DNA of 24,904 bases from Pigoraptor vietnamica (GCA_943704525.1 CALSCQ010001792.1:1-24904), one strand, 5' to 3'; shown: positions 1 to 12,100, numbered from the stretch's first letter. Notes: generated by a model from the letters alone, not told the origin. Made by a program: numbers and translations.

Positions 1-114
1 GGGGGGGGGAGAGGGACCTTGCGGTTACATTGAAGTGGATTGGGGGAGACGAGGAAGAGGGGTGTACGCCCGCCAGCGCTAAACTTCGCACTGAAATCGC
101 CGCCTTCCTCGCAG

Positions 115-627
115 TTCCGGGGCCGATGCGCCGGTTCTCTTGAAGGAACCCGCCATTCACGCCATTGCGGGCGAGCTGTCCGTCACGCCGGCGCAGGTGG
201 GAATCGACGTCGCGATGGCCGGCGGCGTACGTTGTACGGAGTGCATTGACCTTCAACGTCTGTTGACTCGATGCGTTGGACTTGTAACAAAAGTGCGAGG
301 CGTATACTGTTGCAGGTGCTGCTCCGTTGGGGGCTCCAGCGAGGGACCAGTGTGGCGTCCAAGTCGCAGACACCTGCGCGCATCGCGGAAAACATGACGG
401 TGGCAAGTCGCTTCTGCTTGAGTGCCGAGCAAATGGCTCGGATCGACGGTGGGTTGTGTCAGTGCGTAGATTGTGGGCAACAACAGCACACACACGCGCA
501 GAGGGCAGACATATACAAACACACACATAAACACACATGCACACACACACATGCACACACACCTCACACACGCCGAGTGACTGCAACTCGCGGAGCTAAC
601 GGCCTCATCTCGTTCGAAATCCCATAG
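115..627 (+). CDS. Aldo/keto reductase, C-terminal exons (5' part outside window)
   Basis: These are the last about 81 residues of an NAD(P)H-dependent aldo/keto reductase, a soluble TIM-barrel enzyme that reduces aldehydes and ketones. I read three exons: 115-196, 316-448 and 596-627 (stop TAG 625-627). Each is bounded by AG/GT and the phases fit. The first exon gives the family's helix before the cofactor site, ending SVTPAQ; the second continues VLLRWGLQRGTSV, then SKS, TPARI and AEN. In the family this Lys-Ser, Arg and Asn group binds the 2'-phosphate adenosine end of NADPH. The chain closes with CLSAEQMARID and a short tail ending ISFEIP. Bases 1-114 read as intron, ending in a CCTCGCAG acceptor. 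The catalytic Asp-Tyr-Lys-His half lies outside the window, so substrate class cannot be judged. The second intron (449-595) contains a CA microsatellite. Confidence 0.85.
485..570. repeat. CA microsatellite in the last aldo/keto reductase intron
   Basis: An imperfect (CA)n tract interrupted by ATAC, TAA and ATG. It fills most of the 147-base intron between the last two reductase exons and is the source of several spurious open frames here. Confidence 0.9.
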
Positions 628-1881
628 CAATCACGACGCGCTTTCGCGCTTGGGACGGTTGGAAGATCTACGCGCCCCCCGGTCAGTCGCGTGCGGACTT
701 CTGGGACGGCTTTCCAGACGGAGAGGAATGAAGACGCATGCTTCACTGCCTTAGTTGCCGGGTCTTCTCCCACCGTACTGCTGTCTCTTAAGCTTCTCAC
801 GCACATCGATATCATTGCCGATGCACAGCCTGCGACTGAAATCGCAGCGGACAGCCGTTATCGCGTCATCGCGCACCCCGACGACCCTGTTGTTCGCACT
901 CAGTCCACGGGGGAAGCGCACAGTCGCGCGCTGCGATTTCAGTGCGCACACAGAATGCAGCCTCATCCATAGCAGCAAAGAGCAACGTCCTTGGTCTCGC
1001 GCTTTATCAGCGCCGGTCGTCCTCCTTCACCGGTTACATGCCTGCGGCCGTGCTGCATTAGGTGCCGAACGGCGTATTTTTTCGACTCAACACTATAGTC
1101 ATCGCACGGAGCCGTTCTTTGGGGGGTGCGACCCCCGGCAACTCTACGCGGCCAGCCAGTGGGACTGCAGGCACAGTGGCGCCATAGTGGAGGAGTGGAG
1201 GGAGCCGGCACTACTTGCCCGGCGCCGTTTCATAATCGCCGGTGAGTTTTTTTTGTATCAGTCCGGACCGGAAAGGTGACATGGCCGAACTGTCGACCAG
1301 TGACTGACACTCGGCGCCGGTGACGGGGCACGCTTTAACTGGGCGCCCGTTGTTCTGGGGCGCAGTTTCAGTCGCCATTGCGCAAGGGCTGGGAACTATG
1401 GCCAATAAGGGGCGCGCGTGCTGCAGAAGAATGACGTGAGAGAGTGAAAGTGCGCACGTGTGCACATTTGTGCGTGCGTGCGTGTGCCAGTGTGTGTGTG
1501 CCGACGCGTGTGTGTATGCACGCGTGCGCGTTATGACACTCGTTCATAAGCATCACGTGCGGCAAGACGCCTCCTTGTGTCGCCACTTTGCTCACGCGTC
1601 GTCCGAGTTGCAAGTGTCGGCAGAGGGGATGGCGCTCTCCGTGCCTTTCATCGAATTCCTGCTCGTTAAGTTGCAACGGGTCTCGGGAGGACGTTCTTCA
1701 CGTCAGAGGCCATCACGCGCCGACCGCAACAATGGAATTGGGGTGGGGTTTGCGTTGCGCGGTCCGGCCTTTACCGTTTCGCTATTGACCCGGCGACTGC
1801 ACGCCCTGACCTTTAATTGTGCCGAATGCCCGTGTTGTGCTCAGCCCGTCATCGGTCTCATGCACTCCAAACACATCCCAG
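628..1881. other. Intergenic stretch, no recognised gene
   Basis: No reading frame here resembles a known family on either strand. The longest open frame (755-1279, +) has no domain-like pattern and lacks the codon bias of the neighbouring real exons. The stretch holds an imperfect inverted repeat (arms about 832-849 and 929-947) and a GT-rich tract at 1450-1530. A hydrophobic segment encoded from 1630 (MALSVPFIEFLLVKLQ) could be a first exon of the membrane-protein gene that follows, but I could not join it in phase. Confidence 0.5.
1450..1530. repeat. GT/GC-rich microsatellite
   Basis: Alternating pyrimidine-purine tract of TG, TGCG and CG steps, such as TGCGTGCGTGCGTGTG. The pattern is Z-DNA-prone. 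No coding sense is seen. Confidence 0.85.
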
Positions 1882-2796
1882 GTGCTCTTCACGGGGACCT
1901 CAGCATCGCGCTGTTTGCCGCCTTCGTGATCATCTTCCGCGAGGGCGGCTTTCGCCAGTCCCTGGGCCGCATGCGCGTGGGAGAGGCCGCGCGCGTCCTC
2001 CTCGTCGACACGATCAGCGACACGCTGAACCCACGTGGCATTCGTCATGCCGCACATGAGCTTCGCACTCGATCCTCGAAAAGACGAACGTACTCTTCGT
2101 CGCCATTGTCGCATGGACCGTGGGCCACTCGCTGCCCCGCGCGCGCCTCTTGAGCTCTGTCGTCACGACCGCCGGAATTCTGTACTACTCCTACGTCGAG
2201 CCGAGGCGTCGAAGCTCAGCACGGGCGAGACTTCGTCGTGTATTTTTGGGCGCCATGGTCGTCCTGAGCATGCTTGCGCTTGAGTTCTCGCACGCGCTCG
2301 AGAAGGAACTGGTCGCATCGCAGCGTGCCTCCAAGTGCGCCGTTCTCTTTCTCACCCACATCCTCGGCGGTCCGCTGACCGTGCTCTTCGCGCGGTACAA
2401 CGGCTCGAGCGTCACTGGCTTCAATTCCAGTGGGGACTGTACGATTCCCTTGTTGCTGCTCGGCGGCGGCGCGATGACGGTCGCGTACATATTCACGCAG
2501 ATGACGGCCACGCACACGACGTCCACCCGGTCGTGCACACGGGCGTCTCTAACATTCGCACGATGCTGAAGGTCGGCATCGGGCTGAGGGGCCAGAGCTG
2601 GCCGTCGGACGTGCGGATAGCCATGGCGGCCGTCGCCGTATCTTCCCACCTCATTACGGCCACGGAGGCGGGCGCTCTTCGCTCTGCGGAAAGTGTCGGC
2701 GTGTCAGTTGCGTACGCTCGCAGCATTGTCGTGGGTGCTGCCCACAACGCGCGCACCGCTGCCCCTGAACGCTCGCCGTGCGGGTGGGAAAGGTGA
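1882..2796 (+). CDS. Putative multi-span membrane protein, DMT/SLC35-like (model uncertain)
   Basis: This region encodes several hydrophobic helices with strong G/C third-position bias. In order: LSIALFAAFVIIF; then RMRVGEAARVLLVDTISDTL; LEKTNVLFVAIVAWTVGH; SSVVTTAGILYYSYVE; GAMVVLSMLALEFSHALEKE; CAVLFLTHILGGPLTVLFAR; IPLLLLGGGAMTVAYIFTQM; and finally NIRTMLKVGIGL and IAMAAVAVSSHLI. The order and the Leu-Glu-Lys/Gly-Ile turns recall the drug/metabolite transporter superfamily, which includes nucleotide-sugar carriers, but no diagnostic motif is decisive. The frame changes near 2035-2061 and again near 2520-2550. The first change could be a 26-base GT-AG intron; the second has no convincing splice sites, so sequence error or decay is possible. 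The start codon is not identified and the stop at 2794-2796 is tentative. This is a weak assignment. Confidence 0.38.
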
Positions 2797-3537
2797 TGGG
2801 CGAAAGCGAGCTGCAGCCTCTTGAGAAGGAGGACTGAACTCAGTCTCACTGCATTCGCACGCCATGCTTTCATCTAAAGATGTCTGGGCGGTCGATCTCC
2901 GGCTGGGCAATGATGCAATAATTTGGAACGAGCACTGTCGCATTCCTCCGCGTTCGCCGCCGTCGAATGCTGCGGCTCGCGCTAGTACCAGCCGTGTACC
3001 CAATTGCACTCAACTGAGCAGTCGAGCGGGACCGGACCGGCGTCCGCCAGTTTCACAGTGGGCCACCGACCGGCTCAAGAAAAGCCAGAGAATGCGGAAG
3101 AGTGAAGCGGTGCGGGCGTCTGGTCCGGGCTAAACAGCCAATCGGTCTAACACCCACCCTTGATTGCACACGGTAGCGTCCCTGTGGCACCGACGTGACG
3201 TCAGCCGTTTGTGGCCATGTCCGTCACCACTCCAAAAGCGCCGTGCGGTATGCGAGGGCGCGCCGATCTTCGCCGAACGATCGTTCTCTTTCGAACGGGA
3301 AATCTCACGACACACTTGCACTCGCTTACGAGAGCACACGCGCACACTCGCGTAGTCTCTGTTGCCTGCAGGACGCCGCTCGACTTCGCGGGGTAATTTT
3401 TGGCACCGTGCGAGCGATTGACAGGGGCAAAACTTATTATTGGCGCAAGGCACGCACGACACACTCGCGCACGCACACACGCACACATACACACACACAC
3501 CACACATTTCGCGCGCCACATAGTGTGCTGCGTTGAA
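2797..3537. other. Intergenic and 5' flank of the MINDY gene
   Basis: I see no gene. A CCAAT-like pentamer occurs near 3137 and a CA microsatellite at 3459-3507, 31 bases before the MINDY start codon. An open frame runs into the MINDY ATG from 3400, but its residues come from the CA repeat and are probably untranslated leader. Confidence 0.5.
3459..3507. repeat. CA microsatellite in the MINDY 5' leader region
   Basis: Imperfect (CA)n with CGCA and ATAC interruptions, directly upstream of the start codon at 3538. Confidence 0.9.
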
Positions 3538-5838
3538 ATGGGCGGGCCCCAGGACGACGGCACTCTGCCGACCGAGCACAACGACAGCGGGAGCGCCCCT
3601 GTCGTCCCGCAAGCAGATGCGCCCGCAACCGAGCCCTCTCCCGCGCCACCTGCAGCGGACGACGACACCGCTTCGAACGTGGAGGTGATTGAACAGGGAA
3701 CGGCGGCGCTGTCCCTCTCCGACGCCGTGCATCCATTGGATGTTGCACAGGTGCCAGGGGCTGTTCCCGGCGCAGTCGCCGCGAGCGCCGTCGAAGCACA
3801 GCAGGCGCCTTCTTCAAGCACTCCGCCGCCGCCTGCGCTCGTCCCGGCGCCCGACGCACGCGGGAGTGAGGCGCAGTCGCCCGACATTTACGCGCTGAAG
3901 CGAATTCCGTGGCGCGGGAAGACGATTGGCATCGTCACGCAGAACATTAACGGCCCCTGCCCGCTCATCTCCATCTGCAACGTGCTTGCGCTGCGTGGGA
4001 GCATCCAGTTCCACGCGGACATGGAGATGGTGTCGTACCAGCACTTGTGCACGCTGCTCGGCGACTGCCTCATGCGGTCGGCGGCGACGCCGACGTCCGC
4101 CGCCGTGCACGTGGGCGAAACAGAAGCCGACCGCGCGCGCAACATTGAGGACTGTTTCAACGCATTCCCGCGGCTGCAGACGGGGCTGGACGTTAACGTG
4201 CGCTTCTCGAGGTGCGCTGTGCGGAAGTGTGCTGCATAGTCATATCGCTATATTGTGCGCAAGTGCTTGCGTTCTGACACGGCGTGCCATTCGCAGCATC
4301 GACGGCTTTGAGTTCACGTCCGAGTGCCTCGTCTTTGACCTTCTCGACATCCGCCTCGTGCACGGCTGGCTGTCGGACCCGCAGGACGCCGACACGCACG
4401 CCGTCATCGCCAAGACAAGCTACAACCAGCTCGTCGAGCGCGTCATCGCCTTTCGTTCGGCGGCGGCGGACAAGAGCGGCGGTCCAGGGCCGAGCGACCG
4501 CGAGATTCAAGAAGGTGCGTGCAGTCGGTCGACGTGCCTGTTTGATGTGTTTCTGTGTCTCAATGTGCGAGTGCGTGTGGTGTGTTCGTGCGTGCGCGTG
4601 CGGTTCATGACTAATCTTGGCGCACACTCGCGTGACAGGCCTTATTGCGGAGACTTTCCTGGAGCAGACAGCGTCGCAGCTCACGTACCACGGCATATCC
4701 GAGCTTGTCGCGTCTTTGCGTCCCGACCAGCCGTGCGTTCTCTTTCGCAACAACCACTTCAGCACGCTGTTGAAGCACCGCGACGAGCTGCTTGTGCTTG
4801 TTACCGACCAGGTGCGTGTGTGTCGCATGCCTGTGACACTCGCGGAATTGCGTGCTGGTGACGGCAGAATGCGATCGCACACTGTGAGTGTCTTTCAAAC
4901 AACGCTGCTGTGTATGCAACTGGCACGGTTGGTTGACCCGCACATATTCGTGCGCAGGGATTCTTGCACTCGTCCGCTGTTTGGGAGACCCTCAACAACG
5001 TCGAGGGCGACGGCATTTTCCTCGACGGGGAGTTCCACAATGTGGGTCGTGCTGTGCCTGGTTGTCCCGTCATTTTGTCATGTATATCCTGCGCACTCTC
5101 ACACTATTCTTCATCCTCTTCTCTTTTCCAGATCCCCGCGCAATCCGGTGAAGACTACCGTGCCGAGGCTGCGCCGGCCACAGTCGCTGAAGCCTCTGCG
5201 CAGAATTCCGAGTGGGTGTCCGTGTCCTTGTGTAGTTGGCACACGCGCGTTTGGCAATATGCATGCTGACGCCCGCCCATTGCGCTTGTGCAGCTATCTT
5301 CTCGCGCTCAGCCTTCAGCGACAAGAAGATGAAGAGGCGCGGCGCATCGAATCGCAGCGACAGGTCCAGTCCCGTCCCACTTCCGGGGTGGGAAGGCCGC
5401 AGGACGCTGTGCCACAGCAGCCGATGGGCAGCGTAGCGTCCGTCCACGCGCCGCAGGGCCAGGAAATGGACCCAGAGTGAGTCTCTTCATCTCAAATCAC
5501 GTCGTCGCGTGCCTGGTGGCTTCGTGTTGGCCGATGGCGTCGTTGTGTACTTGATACGCGATCGACTACGTACGTGCTCCTACCAAATTAGTGCCCCGGA
5601 GTTTGCTGACGGCAGCTCCATTGCTTTCGACAGTTATCTCCTCGCGCTTCAGCTTCAGGAAGAGGACGATCGCCGCGCACGCGCGCACCAACAGCAACAG
5701 CAGGCGCAGCAGGGCGGAGGGCAGCGCACGCCTTCGACGGGCTCACGACCACAATCGGCGCCTCGCCAGGCGAACACGCAGAACGCACAACAGGCGCCCA
5801 GGGACGACGGCAAGAGCAGCGGCTGCTTGCTCTCATGA
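3538..5838 (+). CDS. MINDY-family deubiquitinase (DUF544), tandem MIU and CaaX box
   Basis: This encodes a cysteine protease of the MINDY-1/2 (FAM63) family, which trims K48-linked polyubiquitin. Seven exons: 3538-4211, 4297-4514, 4639-4811, 4958-5041, 5132-5211, 5294-5476 and 5634-5838. All have GT-AG junctions and the phases close exactly to 538 residues. The first about 110 residues are Ala/Pro-rich and probably disordered. The catalytic core begins near IPWRGK. It shows QNINGPCPL, with the oxyanion Gln and nucleophile Cys at the family positions, then CLVFDLLDIRLVHGWL, and LFRNNHFSTL with the catalytic His. Exons 6 and 7 each open with a MIU helix, DYLLALSLQ and DYLLALQLQ, the polyubiquitin-binding motifs. 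The protein ends Cys-Leu-Leu-Ser, a CaaX box with Ser last, which predicts farnesylation and membrane attachment. The start is the first in-frame Met after the CA-repeat leader. Confidence 0.96.
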
Positions 5839-6135
5839 TGCCCTCTGCGTGTCGAGTGAACGAGGGACGACTAAAGGGACCTGTCTAATCGATTCTGCAG
5901 ACTGCACTCGGGTCATTTCTGCAAACGCAACCAAGTTATGTATGAACAGAGAGATGATATTTGACAAGAAGCAAGAGCGACAGCGCACACGCGCAACGCA
6001 GCCGCGACATAGTAAAGAAGGCTTTCATAGATTACGCAAAGTATCGCCGCAGAACTATACACAAAACGCAAACGCACACGCACGCGCAACAACAAGAAAT
6101 CACGTGTCATTTCTCAATCACCGGCCCGCTGGCGC
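5839..6135. other. Short gap between two convergent genes
   Basis: 297 bases separate the MINDY stop from the stop of the opposite-strand cyclase gene. They must hold both 3' ends. No canonical AATAAA is visible on either strand and no gene is seen. Confidence 0.5.
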
Positions 6136-9100
6136 TCAGAGCAGGGCGTCGGACGACTTGCGGCGAACGCCCTGTCGCTTCTTCATCCGCTCCACAAGCA
6201 TCATGCGGGCCTCTTCCAGCCTGCGAATCTCGCTCTCAATGCGCTCGTCCTCCTCGAGCCACGCCCCGAGCTCGCGTGACGACACGGAGCCGGCGATCGC
6301 GAGGTACTCGAGGTACTTGCGCAGCTCATCCGCACACTGCCAGTGGTGCGCCACAGCCGAGAGCATCTCGCGGGTCATGCGGTGCGTCCCAAACACGCGC
6401 TCGTGCCACAGCGCCGCGTCCCTGTGGAGCTTCCGGCGCAGCTGGTGCAGCACCATGTCGTACGCCGTCTCGCGAATGGCGGCCTCGACGAACATGTACG
6501 AGTCATGATACTCCCCGGACGCGTTCAGCACCCCGCTCGAGGAAAACGGGTCCACGCTGCCGCTGTTCGACCGCAGCGACGCTGCAGAGTGCGACTCGTT
6601 TGCCGCGCCTATCGGCGACGCGCGAGCGTCGTGCGCTCCCACGGGCGCCGCCAGCAGCGAACTAGAGCTCGCGCTTGACCTGAGAGCGGGTCGCCCTGCC
6701 CCGTCAGCGGGCACAAGGAAGCCCATGGCGACGAGGTTGTCGAGGTCGTCGAGCACCTGGATGCCGCCGCGCTCAAACGCCGACGTAAGGTGCACGAGGA
6801 GGTCCACGCCAAACGAGTCGCCAATAACGCTCGCAATCTTGAGCGTCACCTGCTGCGAGGGCGTGAGGCGATCGATGCGCGACGCAAAGTGCGGGCGGAT
6901 GAGGTTGAGTTCGCTGAGCAGCTGCACCGCGGGCACCCCGCGCTGGGACGGGTGCGCCGACCCCGCGGCGTCGCCCTCGTGTGCCGTGAGGGAGCGCACA
7001 GATGCGTCGAGCGGCGTCGACGACCCCGATTCCACGGGCGCTAACAGCGGTGACATGGTCGGGTCCTGCGGTACGGGCGGGCGCGTCTCGTCCTCCTCGC
7101 GCGGCGCATCCCTCGTGATCGGCCGAACGTCGTCAAAGTGCTTGAGGAACGTCAGCGTCAGCAGCTGCGCGACAAGCGGGATGCCGCTTGACCGCTCCAC
7201 GATGCGGGCGACGCCAAGCTCCGCCGCGCTCGCTTCCTCGGGAGGAACGCCCTCGTACACGGTCGTCGACGACAGAACCTCGAGGGCCGCGGACGCGCTG
7301 TTCGATGCCTGACGCCCGTACGCACCGCCACGCTTGCCGTCGCCCCTTCGACTGTGGTTGTTGTGGCGGGAGAATGGGCTGCGCTTGGACTGGAGGTGGG
7401 CGGCGATGCGCTCGCGGATGGGAATCGTCATGTCCTCGCGCGAAAGGCGCGGCAGCACGACCGTCTCCATCCACTGCGACTTCGGCAGCCGCTCGAACAG
7501 GGCCATCGGCGTCGACGACGCACGCACGGCACACACGAGCAGCGCGTGGACGTTGGCCGCCGCGAGCTGCTCGAGCACAGAAAACGACGACTCGTCGAAG
7601 CAGTCGGCGTCGTCGATGAAAACGATCGCGCCCTTGGGCATGCTCCGGAGGCGCCGCTGCAGCAGCTTGGTCAGAATTTTCACCGACGTCGCCAGACGCG
7701 CAGGCGCCGACATGGACGCGGCGACACCAGAGCGCAGGGCCGCTTCCTCATCCTCCCAGTCCAACGCGGACGAGGACGCATCACCGCCGTTCGTCGCCTG
7801 CGCGGGGTTCTGGGCGTCGGCAGGCGCTTCGCCCGGAGCGACGTAGTCGTTCGCGCGGCCGTGACTAAAGAGGTCAGAGACGAGCGGAACGAGGGCGGCG
7901 AGGCGAGCGTCTTTACCGGAGAGGAGATCGGCGCGCGCCGCCTCCACCGCATCGCGTCCACGCTTGCGCGTCAGGGACTCGTACAAGCCCGCCCACATCT
8001 CGAGAGGGCGCGCATTCCCGACGCGCGAGAACGCAAAGTGGACGACGGCAGTTCCGGTCGCGCGTATGCGCTCGTCGACCGAGAGCTGCTCGTACGCGTC
8101 CGCGAGGAGACGCGTCTTTCCAATTCCGTGGTTGCCGCCCTCGCCCGTCACGAAGATCGCGTTGAACATCGGCGTCATTGTATGCGCGAACAGATCCGCT
8201 GCCTCCGAAATGTCGGCCATGAACGTGTCTCGCCCGACCATCGGCGACTGCGCCTGCCTCGCGCGCTCCACGGCCGCCGCGTCGTCGCCACGCGCCTCCT
8301 CTTCCTGCGAGCTCGCACGTCGGCGGCGGGAAGGACGGAGGATGCTCGCGAGGGCCGCGTGCATGTACGGCACGAACCCGTCCTTCTTCTCGCGCGCCGT
8401 GCGAACGTATGATGCCGTCAGGGTGAGCTCCTTGCCCTTTAGCTTAAGCTCGCGCTTCGGGTCAAACACAACATTGTCCATGATGGCGGCCTCCGACGTC
8501 GCCTCGTCGCACAGCACGCGTCCCCACTCCGACAGCACCATGAGCCGCGCGGCGCAGTTGACAATGTCAGAGTGGTGCGTGTACTCTTTCCGATCCTGAG
8601 AGCCCACGGACCCGCAGAAGGCAGGCCCCGTCGCAACGCCCGCACGCGCACGGAACCCCTTCTTCTCCAGCTGCGAGACGACGCGCGTGCACGTGAGCAC
8701 CGCGCGCGTGACGTCGTCGTGATGCGTCTTCTGCGGCAGGCCGAACGCAAGGTGTGCGACGAGCCCCTTGTCGTCCACCAGGAACTTGGAGATCGACCCC
8801 TCGAACGCGTCCACTGACGACCGAATGACGTCAAAGGCGTCGGACAGCTTGCGCGCCGTCTCCATGACGGGTTCCTCACCCTCCAAGTACGAAGCCTCGA
8901 TGTCGTCAAGGTCGATCGCGTTGAAAGCAAACGACGGCCGTCGCGGCGCGTAGAACGGAACGCCCAGCGACATGCGGCGCTGTGAGTTTGCCGGCACCGA
9001 CGCGGGACCGGCAGTGCTGCTGAGGGTGGCAAAGTCCGACGCCCCGAGGCGGCGCGCGTTGAATCCCTTCTCAAAGTCAATCCCGCCGATGTTCATGAAG

Positions 9101-12100
9101 ACGACCGTGATCGTGCGGAGGTCCGTCAGCCACTCCGTCTTGTTCTCGTGCGTGTAGTTGTACACCTGCATCGGCACGTACGCCTTGAGAGCCGCCTCCA
9201 TCGCAGGTGAGAGGCGCGGGGCCGGCAGCGGGTGTGGGTCCAGGTCGGCGCCTACAAGGCGCAAGACGACGTATGCGACAGGCTGCGGTTGCGTGCGCTG
9301 CGGCGACGATCCGTCGGCGGGGGTCGCGGCGGGGGCGGAAGGAAACACGGGCTCGAGCTCGCATGCGCCCTCTGGAAGCAGCGCCTTGGCCTCCGGTGAG
9401 ATGAGCACTTGGTTGGGGCGCGCGACCTTCTCCGAACGCGCCATTTGGCCGATGGCCGGTCCGACGAAGACCTGCTGCCAGCAACCGCCCGAGCCAATGT
9501 GCACGATGGTGGTCTGCCCGGTGCCGATCCCCACCTGCGCACGTGTTTGATACGTTATGCGATCGTTTTAGCTGTTGCGCGTGTGCGAGCGAGGGCAGCG
9601 ACGCGAGACATTACCTTGAGACGGCACGAGAATCCCCGCAGCATGATGATACGCCGCACGGCGCGCACCAGCGTGATGCTACACTGGATGGCCTGGAGCG
9701 TCGTTGCCACGAGGTTGCGCTTGGAGGTGCACGGGAACACTGCACACATGCCGAAGGTGAGTGTGTGTGCACACTCGGATTCCTTGGCGTAACGTCCGTC
9801 CATGGCACCACGAACAGGGGCGCCGAACAGAAATGGCTCCCGTCATGCTCAGCTTACCGGCCGCAATGGCATCGCCCGCGAACTTGGTGACGTCGCCGCC
9901 GTTCGCCGATATGATCGGAATGAGCCTGCCCGGCGATGGAACCAATAAATCAATACAGTCAAGAGAATAAACATTCGAAATAGCACCCCAGGCGACCAAA
10001 TCGGGCACACGCCCACGCGCGTTACCAGCGCACTCACGAATTGAACACGCCGTCCAGGAACATGGCAATCTTCTCCGCGCCGTCCGTGAGGTCGCGCACC
10101 ATTCCCTCCGTGTACGTCGTGAAGTCGCTGATGTCCGCAAACAACACGGCGCCCTCTATGTGCTCGCAAGCAGGAGACCGTAGGGGAAGGTTGGGGTTCC
10201 GCGAGTACCGCTCCGCCACCGACCGCGGGACGAACGTGGACAGCGAGGCGACGACGCCGTGTCGAAGGACGCTCTCGCCGTGCTTACGGTCCGAGACGTC
10301 CTGCCCAACCATCATGACGCCGACAAGCTCCCCCTCGCCGCTCATCCGGGGCGAGACGTTGACGAGGAGGTCGACCTCCGCGCCCCTGTTGGAGCGGAAG
10401 GAAATCTCAATGCCGCTGGGCGCATTGCCGTCCGAAACGGACTCGACAAGTTCCACCATGAACTTGGAGGGATTGGGGCACGAGTCGCTGGGGATGAGGA
10501 ACGAGGCCAGTGGCGAGCCCACGGCCTGGTCCCGGCGGACGCCCGTGAGCCAACGCATGCGCTCGTTCCACTCGACGACCATGCCAACCATGTCCATTCC
10601 GAAGATGGGCACGCTCGCGCCGTCGATCATGCGGCGAAGGTCGCCGGCGGTGCGACGGAGTTCGAGCGCGCGCTTGGCGTGCGTGACGTTCTCCATCGTG
10701 AGAATGATCACCCGCTTCACGTCGGCCGCACCGGCGTCGCTCTCGTCACTGTCGCGCGGGGACGTCACCTCGATCGCGGACGACGGCCGTGCCCCAAAGG
10801 GCAACGAACCGTCCATTGTGGCTTGCGAGGCCCCCCCCGTGCGCACCTGCGACCCGGCGACGATAAGGTCGAAAGACTGCACCGAGTTGGCCACGCTCGT
10901 CTGGCCGCCGATTGCAGCGAACATGGCGGACGCAAGCGACATTGTCAGGTCGTCCGTGCCCATCGAACTGCCCGTCGCGAGCAAGTTCTGGTTGCTCGTA
11001 GTGACGCGAATCTCCACGTCCTTGAAGGACTCGCCCGTGCGCCGAATGTTCTCCACTGCCGACTTGAGGCGGGGGTTGCTGCCAAACTGCCCCCCCGCGA
11101 GCTCGTACAACCCGCGTCCGCGCACGTCCTCGTCCGCCATGCGCAGAATCTTCAAGAACGCGCGGTTCGCAGACACGCAACGAAGGTCGGCGTCGAGCAC
11201 GATCATCGGGTCGCGTGTCGAGCGGAGGATCGACTCGCTAAAGTTGCGCGCGGCCACCATGTCATCTCGCGCCGCACGCATGGAGCGGAACAGTGCCGCA
11301 TTCTTCAGCGACACGGCAACCTGCTTGGCGAGAAGCTCCAGAATCCACAGCCGGTCGGCGGTGAACGCGTGCGCCGTCTGCCGGTTCTCGACGTAAAGCG
11401 CCCCCTGAAACTCACCGCCGCGCTGGAGGGGCACGCACATCGCGCATGCAACGCCCGCACGCGCCACGTGCGGGTCCTCTCCAATCACCATGGGCCGCCG
11501 CGTGTCCTCGATGAGCAGCGAGTCGCGCGTTCCAGCCACATAGCCGATGATGGCGGCAGACACGTGTGGGTTGCGCTCCACGGGCTCGTCGTCGCACACG
11601 CAGCGACCCTCCGCAAAACGCGCAGCAACGTAGAGATTCGACGTCAGCCGCGGGGACGACAGCGGACCCAGAGACGACTTGCGTCCGACATCGACCACCA
11701 GCGGCCTCGCGTTGGCGCCCATCGAACCCGCGCGGCGACGCGAGCGGGGAATCGACGGCATGTCGCGCGGGCTGGGCATCGAGGCAAGCGACCCACGAGG
11801 GAGGGCCTCCTGCTCGGGCACCATGGGCACACGTACCGGCGAATACATTGGCTGTCGAGCATCCGGTGCCTCGCTGAACGAACGCACGCGCCCTTGTCCT
11901 GACGGAGCGTCCGCGTCGCGAAGCTGCTGGTTACGTGCGGTAGCGGGCGACGTAGTCGCAAACGTTTGCATCGGCGCGACAGTGTCCGCGGGGCTCGTTC
12001 GGCGCGACGTTTGCGGCGAGCGCGCGCGAGGTGTGCTTGGTGTGGTCGGACTGGCAGAGTCTTCTACGTCCTCGATGACAGTCATCCCCTCGTCTCTCGC

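Noticed and set aside
1-9. Poly-G run at the window edge
   Set aside because: Too short to interpret; it lies in an intron and may be a sequencing artefact.
596-627. tRNA-like TTCGAAATC box
   Set aside because: No pairing stems around it, and it is explained by the last exon of the aldo/keto reductase.
3400-3537. N-terminal extension of the MINDY protein
   Set aside because: The 46 extra residues come largely from a CA microsatellite and show no conserved character; the Met at 3538 begins the usual acidic/Pro-rich leader.
6136-9534. A separate gene for the C2-NTPase part
   Set aside because: Its apparent start is a GTG that is really the first codon after a GTGCGCAG acceptor. The C1 cyclase domain runs across the upstream exons in phase.
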